This document shows, one piece after another, positions 16,924 to 25,573 of a stretch of DNA of 64,000 nucleotides. Each line of letters opens with the position of its first letter. Within the stretch, counting starts at the first letter, position 1. The translations under genes and the position numbers were made by a program. The notes beneath the pieces were generated by a model. It had not been told where the DNA came from. It saw only the letters and a list, made by a program, of their open reading frames with translations, and made no database searches. This stretch comes from Ignavibacteriota bacterium (GTDB lineage Bacteria > Bacteroidota > Ignavibacteria > Ignavibacteriales > Melioribacteraceae), in contig JADJOX010000003.1 in assembly GCA_016713565.1 (NCBI GenBank), positions 186,001 to 250,000 of the forward strand, read 5' to 3'.

Positions 16924-18057
16924 TTATTTTAACAAGTATTTTTTAAGATCAATATGAATATACGGCCTTTTGCTTGCCACTTCATTTCCATTAGCATAAG
17001 CAACCCACATTTCAAGATTTGTCGCGTCATAAACAACGTCCTCTAAGTTTCCATCTTCGTCGGCAACCAATTTAGAAAGTTCAATCATTTTTTCGGCATT
17101 CATTTTACCGTGATTATCAGATAAAAACTTAAATGCTTTCTCATTATCCATTGTATAATAACAAGCGTCTTTAAAAATATTTGGTGCTACTTCGTCAGTT
17201 TGATCGTTATCTTTCCAAATTTTTAATTTAACCGGATCAGGAGTAGAAACTAATATTTTTGCGGCGCCCATTGTTTCTTTTTTACCGTCGCCAATATATA
17301 GATGATATCTTTTAATTAACTTTGTAGTTTCAATTTTATGTAATGCTTCATTTAATGTATTGGCATCATATAAAAGATCTCTAAAAAGAGTTGAGAAATG
17401 AGTTCCATCAAGATCAAACGGATATTCTCTTTTAGGTGAAGCCCCTTTTTCGCTTAAAACTATTCCTTTTGCATTTATTCCGGTATGAGCTCCAATATAT
17501 CCGGCAAATGTAGCAGACGCGTGCGGTATTCCTTCATTAGGTTGATAAATAACTATTACTGGAAAATCTTGAAGTCCGCCGCCCATTGTAAAATCTAAAT
17601 TTCTTATTTGCAATAAACTACCGTTCTCTGTTGCTGATCCCCATACCGATACTCCGGAACACGCATAATCTCCAACAACAGGAATCATTTGCGCTCTTTT
17701 TAATTTGTCCCAATCAATGCCGGAACCTTCCGCAAGTCCTCTTAATTCTTCTTTAAATCGATTATCTATATAAGGTTCAACAGAAATCCAAGCTTCATCC
17801 AACACCTTATTATTATAGCGTGAAGGCTCTCCAATTTCAGCATATTTAAGAAAATATGACATACATTTATCTACATCGTCTTTCAACGTTTCACCAAGCT
17901 GGTATCCCATTTCATAAGGTGTACCTTTTACAACAATAACTTTAATTACATCATCGCCTGTTCCTATTGTAAAAAGGTTTGGAAGATCATTTTGCGCTGA
18001 TGAAATTAAATTTACTAAAATTACTAAAGCGAAAATTCTTAAATATATTCTTAACAT
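16924..18057 (-). CDS. C45-family autoproteolytic acyltransferase/amidohydrolase
   Basis: A 377-aa Ntn-hydrolase related to acyl-CoA:6-aminopenicillanate acyltransferase (peptidase family C45). Features are the domain start VKGTPYEMGYQLGETL, then GLAEGSGIDWDKLKRAQMIP and the self-cleavage site YACSGVSVWG with Cys133 as the future N-terminal nucleophile, followed by LLQIRNLDF and GYIGAHTGINAKGIVLSEKG. A signal peptide (IFALVILVNLISSA) predicts export. Members hydrolyse or transfer acyl groups on amides. In this context, removal of N-acyl groups from amino sugars or a lipid-linked substrate is possible, but not shown. The gene lies just downstream of a stem-loop (18070-18099), with a GGAG-type site before the ATG. 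A second, larger C45 protein is at 26773-28614. Confidence 0.88.
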   Translation of the reverse strand: MLRIYLRIFALVILVNLISSAQNDLPNLFTIGTGDDVIKVIVVKGTPYEMGYQLGETLKDDVDKCMSYFLKYAEIGEPSRYNNKVLDEAWISVEPYIDNRFKEELRGLAEGSGIDWDKLKRAQMIPVVGDYACSGVSVWGSATENGSLLQIRNLDFTMGGGLQDFPVIVIYQPNEGIPHASATFAGYIGAHTGINAKGIVLSEKGASPKREYPFDLDGTHFSTLFRDLLYDANTLNEALHKIETTKLIKRYHLYIGDGKKETMGAAKILVSTPDPVKLKIWKDNDQTDEVAPNIFKDACYYTMDNEKAFKFLSDNHGKMNAEKMIELSKLVADEDGNLEDVVYDATNLEMWVAYANGNEVASKRPYIHIDLKKYLLK

Positions 18058-18069
18058 TTTTTCTCCAAA

Positions 18070-18099
18070 TAAAGGTAGAGCTTTTCAACTCTACCTTTA
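18070..18099 (-). terminator. Stem-loop between sorting-domain gene and C45 gene
   Basis: A perfect 11-bp inverted repeat (arms 18070-18080 and 18089-18099) with an 8-base loop, lying in the 56-bp gap between two co-oriented genes. On the minus strand the stem is followed by TTTGGAGAAAA, a short U-run that merges into the ribosome-binding site of the C45 gene. It could be a partial terminator or processing site that lowers expression downstream of the surface-protein genes, or a translation control element. It is the clearest hairpin in the window. Confidence 0.55.
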
Positions 18100-18113
18100 A
18101 ATTTTAATAATTT

Positions 18114-19280
18114 TTATTTTAACAAAAACATTTTCTTTGCAGAAATGTTTGAACCGTTAGATAATTCATAAATGTACATTCCACTTACGAGTTCTCTGCC
18201 GGAATCATTTTTTCCATTAAATATTAGTATGTGCTCGCCGGCTTGTATATCTTTATCTACTAATGTTCTGACTAATTCACCAGTTATTGAGTAAATTTTC
18301 AACATGGTGTGACCAGCTTTTGACAAATTAAATTCAATATTTGTTGTAGGATTAAATGGATTTGGGTAATTGTTTTTTAGTTCAAAGTTCAATGGTAATT
18401 GGTTAATGTTATCTTCAACACCAACCGGTTCACCAACTAATCTTGCAACAACATCGTCTATTTCAACTTGATCTGTAACTGAAGGGTCTGATGAAATTAT
18501 GCTGAACATTGTAAATGATCCTGAAACTCTCGGACTTGGATCAGTGCCTTCCAAGAACCAAGTTGCTTCTTCATCACCAAGTTCACCTTCCCATATTTTC
18601 ATTTTTAAATCGCCGTTATATGCGTAGAACTTAACCCAATAATTTACGTTTAATTCAAGATCAAAATCAGTTGTAGCTGCAAAATGCTGCCATTGTGCAG
18701 GATTTAAGAAATCGTATTGTGCTCCTCCCTCATCGCCTCCTTCAACGTCACCCAACACTCTTGATAAAGTGATTTGATCTGTTAAAGGACTAAAGAATAA
18801 AACATATGATCCTTCATGTGTCGGATCAGAATCAGGTAATGACTCAGAAGTATCTCTTTGAACTAAGCGCATGCTTACAGCAAAAAACGAATTTGTAATT
18901 TTCTTAAAATTTACATTAAAGGTTATTTCCTGATTAGGCTGACCTTTATTTTCTTCAATAAGTGCTTTATGTGTTGCTTCTTCATCATCTTCATTTAAGA
19001 AAGAAACGCCATTACTTGACGCAACTACAGCTCCGACAAAGTTCGCAAAATTGCCGGTCTGAAGAAAAGCTTTACCATCAGCTTGTTTTACAATCGCGTT
19101 CATCAAGCCGTCGTTTTCACTGTAGTAAAACCAGCCGACATCGTTGTGCATTGCAGTATCTGACATATCTTCAAAATGATCTTCCCAAAGAATGTCTCCA
19201 ACTTCCTGTGAAAAAGTAAAATTAGCAGAAATTAAAAAAATAAAAATCAACATACTGTAAAAACGGTTTAACATCTTCAT
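18114..19280 (-). CDS. Secreted protein with type-IX-like C-terminal sorting domain
   Basis: A 388-aa secreted protein with a signal peptide (FYSMLIFIFLISANFTFSQ), a beta-sandwich of about 250 aa resembling a concanavalin/lamin-G-like glycan-binding fold (ILWEDHFEDMSD at the start, LNVNYWVKFYAYNGDLKMKIW in the middle) and a C-terminal sorting domain (NYPNPFNPTTNIEFNLSKAG... SGMYIYELSNGS). I expect it to be exported and attached to the cell surface by the type IX pathway. An excellent Shine-Dalgarno (AGGAGG at 19285-19290) precedes the ATG, suggesting high expression. It directly follows the PorV/PorQ-like gene and the TonB receptor genes, so it may be a surface glycan-binding protein for this locus. 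The ligand is unknown. Confidence 0.82.
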   Translation of the reverse strand: MKMLNRFYSMLIFIFLISANFTFSQEVGDILWEDHFEDMSDTAMHNDVGWFYYSENDGLMNAIVKQADGKAFLQTGNFANFVGAVVASSNGVSFLNEDDEEATHKALIEENKGQPNQEITFNVNFKKITNSFFAVSMRLVQRDTSESLPDSDPTHEGSYVLFFSPLTDQITLSRVLGDVEGGDEGGAQYDFLNPAQWQHFAATTDFDLELNVNYWVKFYAYNGDLKMKIWEGELGDEEATWFLEGTDPSPRVSGSFTMFSIISSDPSVTDQVEIDDVVARLVGEPVGVEDNINQLPLNFELKNNYPNPFNPTTNIEFNLSKAGHTMLKIYSITGELVRTLVDKDIQAGEHILIFNGKNDSGRELVSGMYIYELSNGSNISAKKMFLLK

Positions 19281-19284
19281 TTTG

Positions 19285-19290
19285 CCTCCT
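19285..19290 (-). promoter_or_regulatory. Strong Shine-Dalgarno AGGAGG
   Basis: AGGAGG on the minus strand, four bases before the ATG at 19280. It is one of the few near-perfect ribosome-binding sites in the window, and implies strong translation of the sorting-domain surface protein. Confidence 0.7.
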
Positions 19291-19311
19291 CCAATTAGTT
19301 TGAATAATAAA

Positions 19312-20334
19312 CTAAAAATTAAAATTTATGCTAAAGCGATTAATACTTTCGAAAAACTGTGCATGTGTGTAACTATAATCAAAACTTCCTTTATAACCTT
19401 GAAGATCAAATTTTACTCCAATTCCAAAACTGAAATCTTCAACATCATAATTAAATTTATACCCGGAACGTAAAGCAAATATTTCTTTATATACAATTTC
19501 AGTCCCTAAGTGAACTCTTTCTGTATAATCAATTGGATGAAGCACATCCATAGCAGTATTGATTTGAAAATCAGAGTGGCCGTTTTCAAATAATTTCATT
19601 AAATCCATTGCCAAACCCATTCTCAAAACCAAAGGCAGCTGAAACACTTCAGTCCAGTATTTCATATCAGTGGAAAAATTTTGAAACGCAACGCCAATTG
19701 TCAAATCTTTAAATCCAACTTTATAGTATCCGCCAAAGTCAAATCCCCAATGATTTATTTGCCACTCTCTTGTTTCATATTCATAAATTCCATTTTCTCT
19801 ATCTATTTCCTTAACGGCAATTTCGGCATTCCCCAAATTTTCGTGAATGAATTTATACTTTACACCAAAAGAAAAAACATCATTTACAGGATAAGCATAA
19901 GCTAACCCTACCGCATAATCCGAAATTGATAAATCACCTGTAATTATAAATCCTCTATCATCTATACTTTTATCGACTCTTTTAGTTCCTATGATTTGAC
20001 CATAATCCATATATACCAAATCAATACCAAGTGCACCGTAGTCTTGAAAATCATAAGCTGCTCCAAATGCATATAACCTTGTATCGGCAATCCAAGATAC
20101 ATGATTCATTGAAAAGCCGAATCCTTCAATGTTGGTCAAAACAGCGGGATTATAAAATAATCCTTGAGTACCGTTAACGCTTGCTACACTGGCATTGCCC
20201 ATTGCGCTTTCTCTTGCGCCAAGACTTATGGCTAAATACGTCATACCGCTTTGACCTGCTTTTTTCTTTTGCGCTAAATAATTTTGCGATGTAATAAGTA
20301 AAATAATTGCCAATATCGATAATTTTAATTTCAT
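19312..20334 (-). CDS. PorV/PorQ family outer-membrane beta-barrel protein
   Basis: A 340-aa protein with a signal peptide and the family opening QSGMTYLAISLGARESAMGNASVA...GLFYNPAVLTNIEGF, followed by alternating amphipathic beta-strands ending in an aromatic residue (RFSINFNF), as expected of an outer-membrane barrel. PorV/PorQ proteins assist type IX secretion and surface attachment of sorting-domain proteins. I chose ATG 20334, which has GGAG five bases upstream, over the GTG at 20340. It lies between the large surface protein gene and the sorting-domain protein gene, so it may be a dedicated partner for their export. Confidence 0.88.
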   Translation of the reverse strand: MKLKLSILAIILLITSQNYLAQKKKAGQSGMTYLAISLGARESAMGNASVASVNGTQGLFYNPAVLTNIEGFGFSMNHVSWIADTRLYAFGAAYDFQDYGALGIDLVYMDYGQIIGTKRVDKSIDDRGFIITGDLSISDYAVGLAYAYPVNDVFSFGVKYKFIHENLGNAEIAVKEIDRENGIYEYETREWQINHWGFDFGGYYKVGFKDLTIGVAFQNFSTDMKYWTEVFQLPLVLRMGLAMDLMKLFENGHSDFQINTAMDVLHPIDYTERVHLGTEIVYKEIFALRSGYKFNYDVEDFSFGIGVKFDLQGYKGSFDYSYTHAQFFESINRFSINFNF

Positions 20335-20354
20335 AATCACTCCAAATATTTACA

Positions 20355-22415
20355 TCATCTAATTATGACAAATTTACCTTTTGTTGAGCCAACGGGCTTA
20401 CCATTTAAATCCCAGCCTTCTATATAATAAACATAAACACCGCTTTTAATAGTTTGCCAATAATCCGTAATTTGAAACCACTCTTCATCAGCTGATTCTG
20501 GAACTGAATTAGGATTATCAGGATTTGGATGCAATATTGTTGCCAGCAAATCGCCGTGCATTGAAAATATTCTTATAGTTGCTTTAGCGGGCAATCCTAC
20601 AAATCCAATTTTATCTTCTAACCTAGGTACATCGGTATAATCTTCAACAACAGTTCCGCCATACGCTAAGCCTTGCACATGATAAGGATTAGGAACCACA
20701 TAAACAGAATCCAAGTTTGAATGTGCGCCAATAAACGGAGACGCTGCTACGGAAAAATTTCTGTTATAATATCTACTTGATTCAAGAGGTTCGCCAGGTT
20801 TAATTCCGGTAGTATTTTGTGTCCCGTTATCAAAAGCTGTTACTGAATAATAATATTTTTTTCCTCTTTCTACATTTCTATCTACATATTCTGTTGTATC
20901 ACCGTGAAATGTTTTTATTAACTGGTAAATATTTGTATAAGAACCTTCAGTTCTATAAATATTATAACCAGCAAAATCATAATTACCGGTTTGCCAATCA
21001 GCAATATCAGAAACCGACTGCCATTTAAGATCTATTTTCCCCGGACCTGATATTATTTCAACGTTATCCGGAGCAGGTGGAGGTGTTGGCAGATTTTGCA
21101 GTCCAAGTTTCCATGCAAATTCTGCATTATAAGCGTGTTTAAGTAATGAATCTAAACCGGTTGCCAATAAAGCATTTTTAGCTTCATTCCCGGATTTTCC
21201 ATTATAATTTAAAGTTCCATTCTTCCATTCATTTCCAGCTTCAACACAAAGCTTTTGCGAAATGGAACCAACGGCTTCATACAATACAATTTTAATACTT
21301 TCGCCAAAATTTAAATTGTAGGGACCAAACGATAACAAGGCAACCGGCTCCTGAACCAATGGATCATAAGGAGTTGACGCGGTTCCTAATGTGCCGGTTG
21401 ATTTTTCACCGGAACTCATTTCAAAATACATTTCGTTTTCAGTGTTGCCTTTAGTATATGATTTCATAATTCTTCTAGGCACAATTTTTACGGTTGAGGG
21501 CTGATTTTTATCATCGTTCGCGTCAGTTGGCGATGTGTCAGCATGAAGAACACCGAATCCCGGATACTGTGGCGAAAGGAACTCACCTGTTGTTGGATCG
21601 GGATCGCCAATATCATCATACGCCGCGTGGTTATCATCCGCATTTCCATCATAGACATAAAATAAACCTCTTAATGTATCGCCTGAATTACCTCCGTAAA
21701 ATACAGCCCATTCATCATTTTGGTTTACTATTTGATGACCTCTATCGCCGCCGGGTAAAAGTAAATATTCAAATCCAAAATAAACATCCGTTAAATTTTG
21801 ATTTGGCAGCTCAATAGTACTTTCGGTTCCGTCGGCATTACCGTCATTTGTAAATGTATATTCTCTAATTATATAATTATTGTGATTGTGATTAGCGATT
21901 GCATAACTTGACATTTTAACGCTGACACCAGAATTTGTTGAGTATTTGGAATCAATCATTTCATCAGCAATAACAGATGAAGATTTTGTGCTTAGTGAAC
22001 GCGTATCTAAAAATCTCTCTTCAACGGTTCCATTAACAGACACATTGGGCAATCTATTTCTAACTCTTTTTCTAATTGAAATTGGATAAATAAATTCGAA
22101 TGCCTCCTTATTTTCAAACCCGCCTTCGGATACGTAAGTATTGTGAAAAATATTTTGCTTATCAGTCCAATTTTTTAAACCAATCCAAATTCCAAGCCCT
22201 TCAAGATTTTTTCTGGTCATTGTCCTGTAATCTCCGCCGGGATATGTCATTTGGTTTTGCAGAGGAGCATAATTAGGAATTGAACCGCTGGAAAACATCG
22301 TTTCCCATAAAGGACCAATTTCATGACTTCTTGTTGCCTGTGCAAAATTATTTTCTAAAAATATTTGCGAAAGAAAAATCAAAAAGAAAATTATTTTTTT
22401 TAACTGGATTGACAT
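20355..22415 (-). CDS. Large surface protein following the TonB receptor (fibronectin-III and FlgD/sorting-like C-terminus)
   Basis: A secreted protein of about 686 aa. After a signal peptide (KKIIFFLIFLSQIFLENNFAQ) comes a long N-terminal region without a family I recognise (about 25-450), a fibronectin-III-like domain (about 455-550, with VEIISGPGKIDLKWQSVSD and YNIYRTEGS) and a C-terminal module (VYVVPNPYHV ... IRIFSMHGDLLATI ... KSGVYVYYIEGWD) resembling FlgD/sorting domains. The start is set at ATG 22415 because GGAGG (22421-22425) lies five bases upstream; a longer reading to 22454 lacks such a site. It stands where SusD would stand in a Bacteroidetes locus but shows none of SusD's helical signatures. 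A role as glycan-binding partner of the receptor is inferred from position. Confidence 0.7.
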   Translation of the reverse strand: MSIQLKKIIFFLIFLSQIFLENNFAQATRSHEIGPLWETMFSSGSIPNYAPLQNQMTYPGGDYRTMTRKNLEGLGIWIGLKNWTDKQNIFHNTYVSEGGFENKEAFEFIYPISIRKRVRNRLPNVSVNGTVEERFLDTRSLSTKSSSVIADEMIDSKYSTNSGVSVKMSSYAIANHNHNNYIIREYTFTNDGNADGTESTIELPNQNLTDVYFGFEYLLLPGGDRGHQIVNQNDEWAVFYGGNSGDTLRGLFYVYDGNADDNHAAYDDIGDPDPTTGEFLSPQYPGFGVLHADTSPTDANDDKNQPSTVKIVPRRIMKSYTKGNTENEMYFEMSSGEKSTGTLGTASTPYDPLVQEPVALLSFGPYNLNFGESIKIVLYEAVGSISQKLCVEAGNEWKNGTLNYNGKSGNEAKNALLATGLDSLLKHAYNAEFAWKLGLQNLPTPPPAPDNVEIISGPGKIDLKWQSVSDIADWQTGNYDFAGYNIYRTEGSYTNIYQLIKTFHGDTTEYVDRNVERGKKYYYSVTAFDNGTQNTTGIKPGEPLESSRYYNRNFSVAASPFIGAHSNLDSVYVVPNPYHVQGLAYGGTVVEDYTDVPRLEDKIGFVGLPAKATIRIFSMHGDLLATILHPNPDNPNSVPESADEEWFQITDYWQTIKSGVYVYYIEGWDLNGKPVGSTKGKFVIIR

Positions 22416-22420
22416 AACAA

Positions 22421-22425
22421 CCTCC
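22421..22425 (-). promoter_or_regulatory. Shine-Dalgarno GGAGG that fixes the start at 22415
   Basis: GGAGG on the minus strand with a five-base spacer to the ATG at 22415. It argues against the longer open reading frame that abuts the TonB receptor stop codon. Confidence 0.7.
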
Positions 22426-22454
22426 GAAAAATCCAAATTTTGATTTTCATGCAT

Positions 22455-25388
22455 TTATAAATTTACCCTTATTCCAAAAATATATGTTCTGTGTTGTCCT
22501 TGATATAAAACTTTACTTTCAGTTCTCAAAATATTTTTATTCGAAACATTTTCACTTCCAACTTCATCTGTTTTTCCATTTGCATATAGGTCGTCATAAT
22601 AATCTTTTGAATTCGGAATTGCCGTTCTGTATTGGCTTACAACCAAATTGCTAATATCAAAGTAAAATTCGAGATCAAAAATGCTTCTAATATCAAAATT
22701 TCTGCTAATCCTTAAATTTGAGCTGAAATATGGAATTGTGTAAAATTTAACATTTGGATGCTGGATTCTAAAGTCCTCATCCGGATGTTCAACTAATACC
22801 GGTCCTTGATAAAAAAGACTAAAACTTAACATTGTTTTGTGTAAAATTGGATAATCCATAATTCTTGGACCCCAATCTTCTGGAGCTGTTAAAATTACTA
22901 CACCTCTGCCGTATGGAGTTAATTCCTCTTGAAGAGCCCGCGGAACTCCTCTCAGTTCTCCGTCAATTCCGATTGCGGGATTATCTGTAATTACGGGAAT
23001 CTGACTTATATTCGGAACTTCAAGATCGCTTACGCTTTTTTGCGTAATGTTGAAATTGAAAAATCCGGTTAAAAATCTACCCGTAGATTTTCTTATTTCT
23101 ATATCGAGTCCTCTTACTTCCCTATACTCACGTTGAACAGATGATTCAAGTACAATACTCTGATCGGAATGCGCGAAAACAATTCCGCTTTCAACATCAG
23201 AATAATCTTTATAGAACGCGCCAATGTGAAGCTGAAGCCAATCATAAACATTTTGATCATAACCAAGTTCGAAATTATAAGATTTCTGATAACCCAAATT
23301 TGAATTTCCTAACCATTGCAGTCTAAAATTATAATGAGCGGTTGTAGAATACATTGCTTCGGTTCTTGGCATCTGAACAAAATGACCGTAATTAAAATAT
23401 ACTTTACTATTTGTAGTAATTGGAAATGAAATTCCAATTCTTGGACTTACATAAAATTTATCAGAGGGCGAATTTTTAGGAAATGTTCCATCTAAAAATG
23501 CATTTAAGACATCAAGATTAGTAGCGTAATCCAAAGTTCTTGTTACATCGGGCAGTTCTCCATTTGTGGAATAATAGTCAAATCGTAGTCCAACATTAGC
23601 AACCATTCCATAAAATTCAATTTTATCTTGAACATATGCGCTAAGTTCAATTGGAGAAACGTCATATCCCCAAACAAATAACTGGGCTGGATCGTCATTA
23701 TGCATATGAACTCTGTCTTCAATAAGATGATTTAATTTAAATTCCAATCCGGTTTTTAATTCATGTGCCGGATGAAATTGGTTTACCATTGCCATTTTAA
23801 TAGTAAATCTATCACTATTTGAATTATCAACAGTATTTGCCCTGCCGTACATTCTGTTGCCAGTTATATCGTCATTTGCGCCTAAATCGAGCGGAATAAA
23901 TCCCGATTGAGGATCATAATATAATCTTCCGTGAAAATATTTTCCGTCCTCTGCTGTTGAATTAGGATAACGCTCAGTATCCCATTTTGCGCTAAAGTAA
24001 TTTGCGTCAACTTCTGTATAAAGAGTAGGTGAAAATACTTGTATTAAATTTAACCCGACAAGTGTAGTTGTATAATTAACTTGCGGTTTGTTGAAGAAAT
24101 AAAACGGATCAAAATTTCCGCCGTCATATGATATTTTTATTTCGTTGCTCCATGAACTGTTTGCATCATCGCGAGAAACAGTATTTACATTTGACGTTAT
24201 ACCGGAAATTGTTAGATGAGTATTATCGCCGAGCCTATTAACTAATTTTAAGGAAAATCCGTTTTCAAGATAACTATCCTGTGCTTGAGGATATGTAAAA
24301 GGACGGTTAATATATTTTATGCCTGCAAGCGCATTTAAATGCCAAGGTAAAGCATCGGTTCCGCCGCTGAAAGTCAAATCCAGATTATGCCCAGGTAAGT
24401 TTCCGTACTTAACTGGTCTATGTCTCCATTTCCATAATTCTCGTGCTTCAGTTGGAGTTAAATCATTATCGGGATTATTATCATTTAATAATCTATCCGA
24501 GTATGCTTTCCAGCCTTCCCATTTAACCGTATCCGGTGTAATTCCTTCATACCTTACTAAGTAAGAAGCTGAATCGGAATTGGGTCCGTCATACAGTCTA
24601 TATGGCCAATATACCGATGGATTATAATAATTAGGGCCATCATGCCGCAATCCGGCCGGTTCAAATTGGTAATCCAAAGCAAGGTGAATTTCATCACTTG
24701 GAGATTTTGTAACAATATTTATTACACCTGAACGAGCTTCTCCATATTCAGCGTTATATCCTCCGCGAAGTACTTTAATTTCTTGAATACTTCCCTTATT
24801 TATTGGAAATGAAACTTTTGCCATCTTATTATCAACAGTGGAATAACCATCGACTAGTACGTTCACTTCGGATGCGTCGCCTGCCCTTATCTGTAAATCA
24901 CCTTCAACCAAATTTCCCTGCACTCCAGCCTGCATTCCAATAATATCTTCAACTCTGCTTGCAAAAGGCAATTCTTTAATTTCATTGGCTTGAATATTTG
25001 TTTCGGAAGCAGATACATCTAATTTAACCAATTCCTTTTTTGCCGTTATAACAACTTCTTCGCTTTGAATTACATCTTGCTGTAGTTTAAAGTCAAGGTT
25101 TATTGTTCTATCGACTTCTACATTCACTTTTGTAAAAATTGAGGATTTATATCCAATCATGCTTGCTTCAACATCGTAAACACCAGGAGGAACTCTTAGA
25201 ATAATAAATACGCCATTAATATTTGTAGCGGCGCCTAAATTTGTTCCTTTAAGTGAAATATTTACGCCGATTAATGGTTCGCCGGTAACCGCGTCAATTA
25301 CGGTACCTCGAATTTTGCCTGTTGTTGAAGAGAAAACAGTAGATGTAAATGTGAAAACAAGTAATAAAAAAGTAATTATTTGCTTCAT
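22455..25388 (-). CDS. TonB-dependent receptor with carboxypeptidase-D-like N-terminal domain (SusC-like)
   Basis: A 977-aa outer-membrane importer. After a signal peptide comes a carboxypeptidase-regulatory-like domain (GKIRGTVIDAVTGEPLIGVN, about 24-105), the motif SEEVVITAKK, a plug (LPFASRVEDIIGMQAGVQ ... LVDGYSTVD ... EIKVLRGGYNAEYGEARSG, about 135-230) and a long beta-barrel ending in HRTYIFGIRVNL with a terminal aromatic-rich strand. It should take up oligosaccharides across the outer membrane by TonB energy. Upstream are a LacI-like operator (25465-25476) and a candidate promoter, so it heads the longest gene block. No SusD homologue follows; a different surface protein does. The substrate cannot be read from the sequence. 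Confidence 0.94.
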   Translation of the reverse strand: MKQIITFLLLVFTFTSTVFSSTTGKIRGTVIDAVTGEPLIGVNISLKGTNLGAATNINGVFIILRVPPGVYDVEASMIGYKSSIFTKVNVEVDRTINLDFKLQQDVIQSEEVVITAKKELVKLDVSASETNIQANEIKELPFASRVEDIIGMQAGVQGNLVEGDLQIRAGDASEVNVLVDGYSTVDNKMAKVSFPINKGSIQEIKVLRGGYNAEYGEARSGVINIVTKSPSDEIHLALDYQFEPAGLRHDGPNYYNPSVYWPYRLYDGPNSDSASYLVRYEGITPDTVKWEGWKAYSDRLLNDNNPDNDLTPTEARELWKWRHRPVKYGNLPGHNLDLTFSGGTDALPWHLNALAGIKYINRPFTYPQAQDSYLENGFSLKLVNRLGDNTHLTISGITSNVNTVSRDDANSSWSNEIKISYDGGNFDPFYFFNKPQVNYTTTLVGLNLIQVFSPTLYTEVDANYFSAKWDTERYPNSTAEDGKYFHGRLYYDPQSGFIPLDLGANDDITGNRMYGRANTVDNSNSDRFTIKMAMVNQFHPAHELKTGLEFKLNHLIEDRVHMHNDDPAQLFVWGYDVSPIELSAYVQDKIEFYGMVANVGLRFDYYSTNGELPDVTRTLDYATNLDVLNAFLDGTFPKNSPSDKFYVSPRIGISFPITTNSKVYFNYGHFVQMPRTEAMYSTTAHYNFRLQWLGNSNLGYQKSYNFELGYDQNVYDWLQLHIGAFYKDYSDVESGIVFAHSDQSIVLESSVQREYREVRGLDIEIRKSTGRFLTGFFNFNITQKSVSDLEVPNISQIPVITDNPAIGIDGELRGVPRALQEELTPYGRGVVILTAPEDWGPRIMDYPILHKTMLSFSLFYQGPVLVEHPDEDFRIQHPNVKFYTIPYFSSNLRISRNFDIRSIFDLEFYFDISNLVVSQYRTAIPNSKDYYDDLYANGKTDEVGSENVSNKNILRTESKVLYQGQHRTYIFGIRVNL

Positions 25389-25464
25389 ATGATCTTCTCC
25401 ATATAAATGGAAATATCAATCCAATAATAAAATAATTAACCCATTTAGTTAGATAACGATTTAG

Positions 25465-25476
25465 GCAATCGTTTGT
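25465..25476. promoter_or_regulatory. LacI-family-like operator, copy 2
   Basis: GCAATCGTTTGT, identical to the copy at 50415, 77 bp upstream of the ATG of the TonB receptor gene and in a 185-bp gap, the longest gene-free stretch in the window. It lies 10 bp downstream of the candidate -7 element at 25487-25494, a position where a bound repressor would block transcription. Confidence 0.85.
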
Positions 25477-25486
25477 CTCTATCAAT

Positions 25487-25518
25487 TCAAGTTATGATTT
25501 TTATTTTCAAAATGCAAA
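25487..25518 (-). promoter_or_regulatory. Candidate promoter of the TonB receptor operon
   Basis: On the minus strand, TTTG at 25515-25518 is followed after 20 bases by TAACTTGA at 25487-25494, an imperfect match to the Bacteroidetes TTTG-N19-TAnnTTTG pattern. The operator follows 10 bp downstream, the same geometry as at 50438 and 29855; this is the main support for the call. Confidence 0.5.
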
Positions 25519-25573
25519 TTAAATTATTATTACACAATTAACATAAAATTGCTATCTCGAATTTAAATTTTAA

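Noticed and set aside
20355..22415. SusD-like protein at the expected position after the TonB receptor
   Set aside because: The protein has fibronectin-III and FlgD/sorting-like C-terminal modules and shows none of the helical SusD/RagB signatures or a lipobox.
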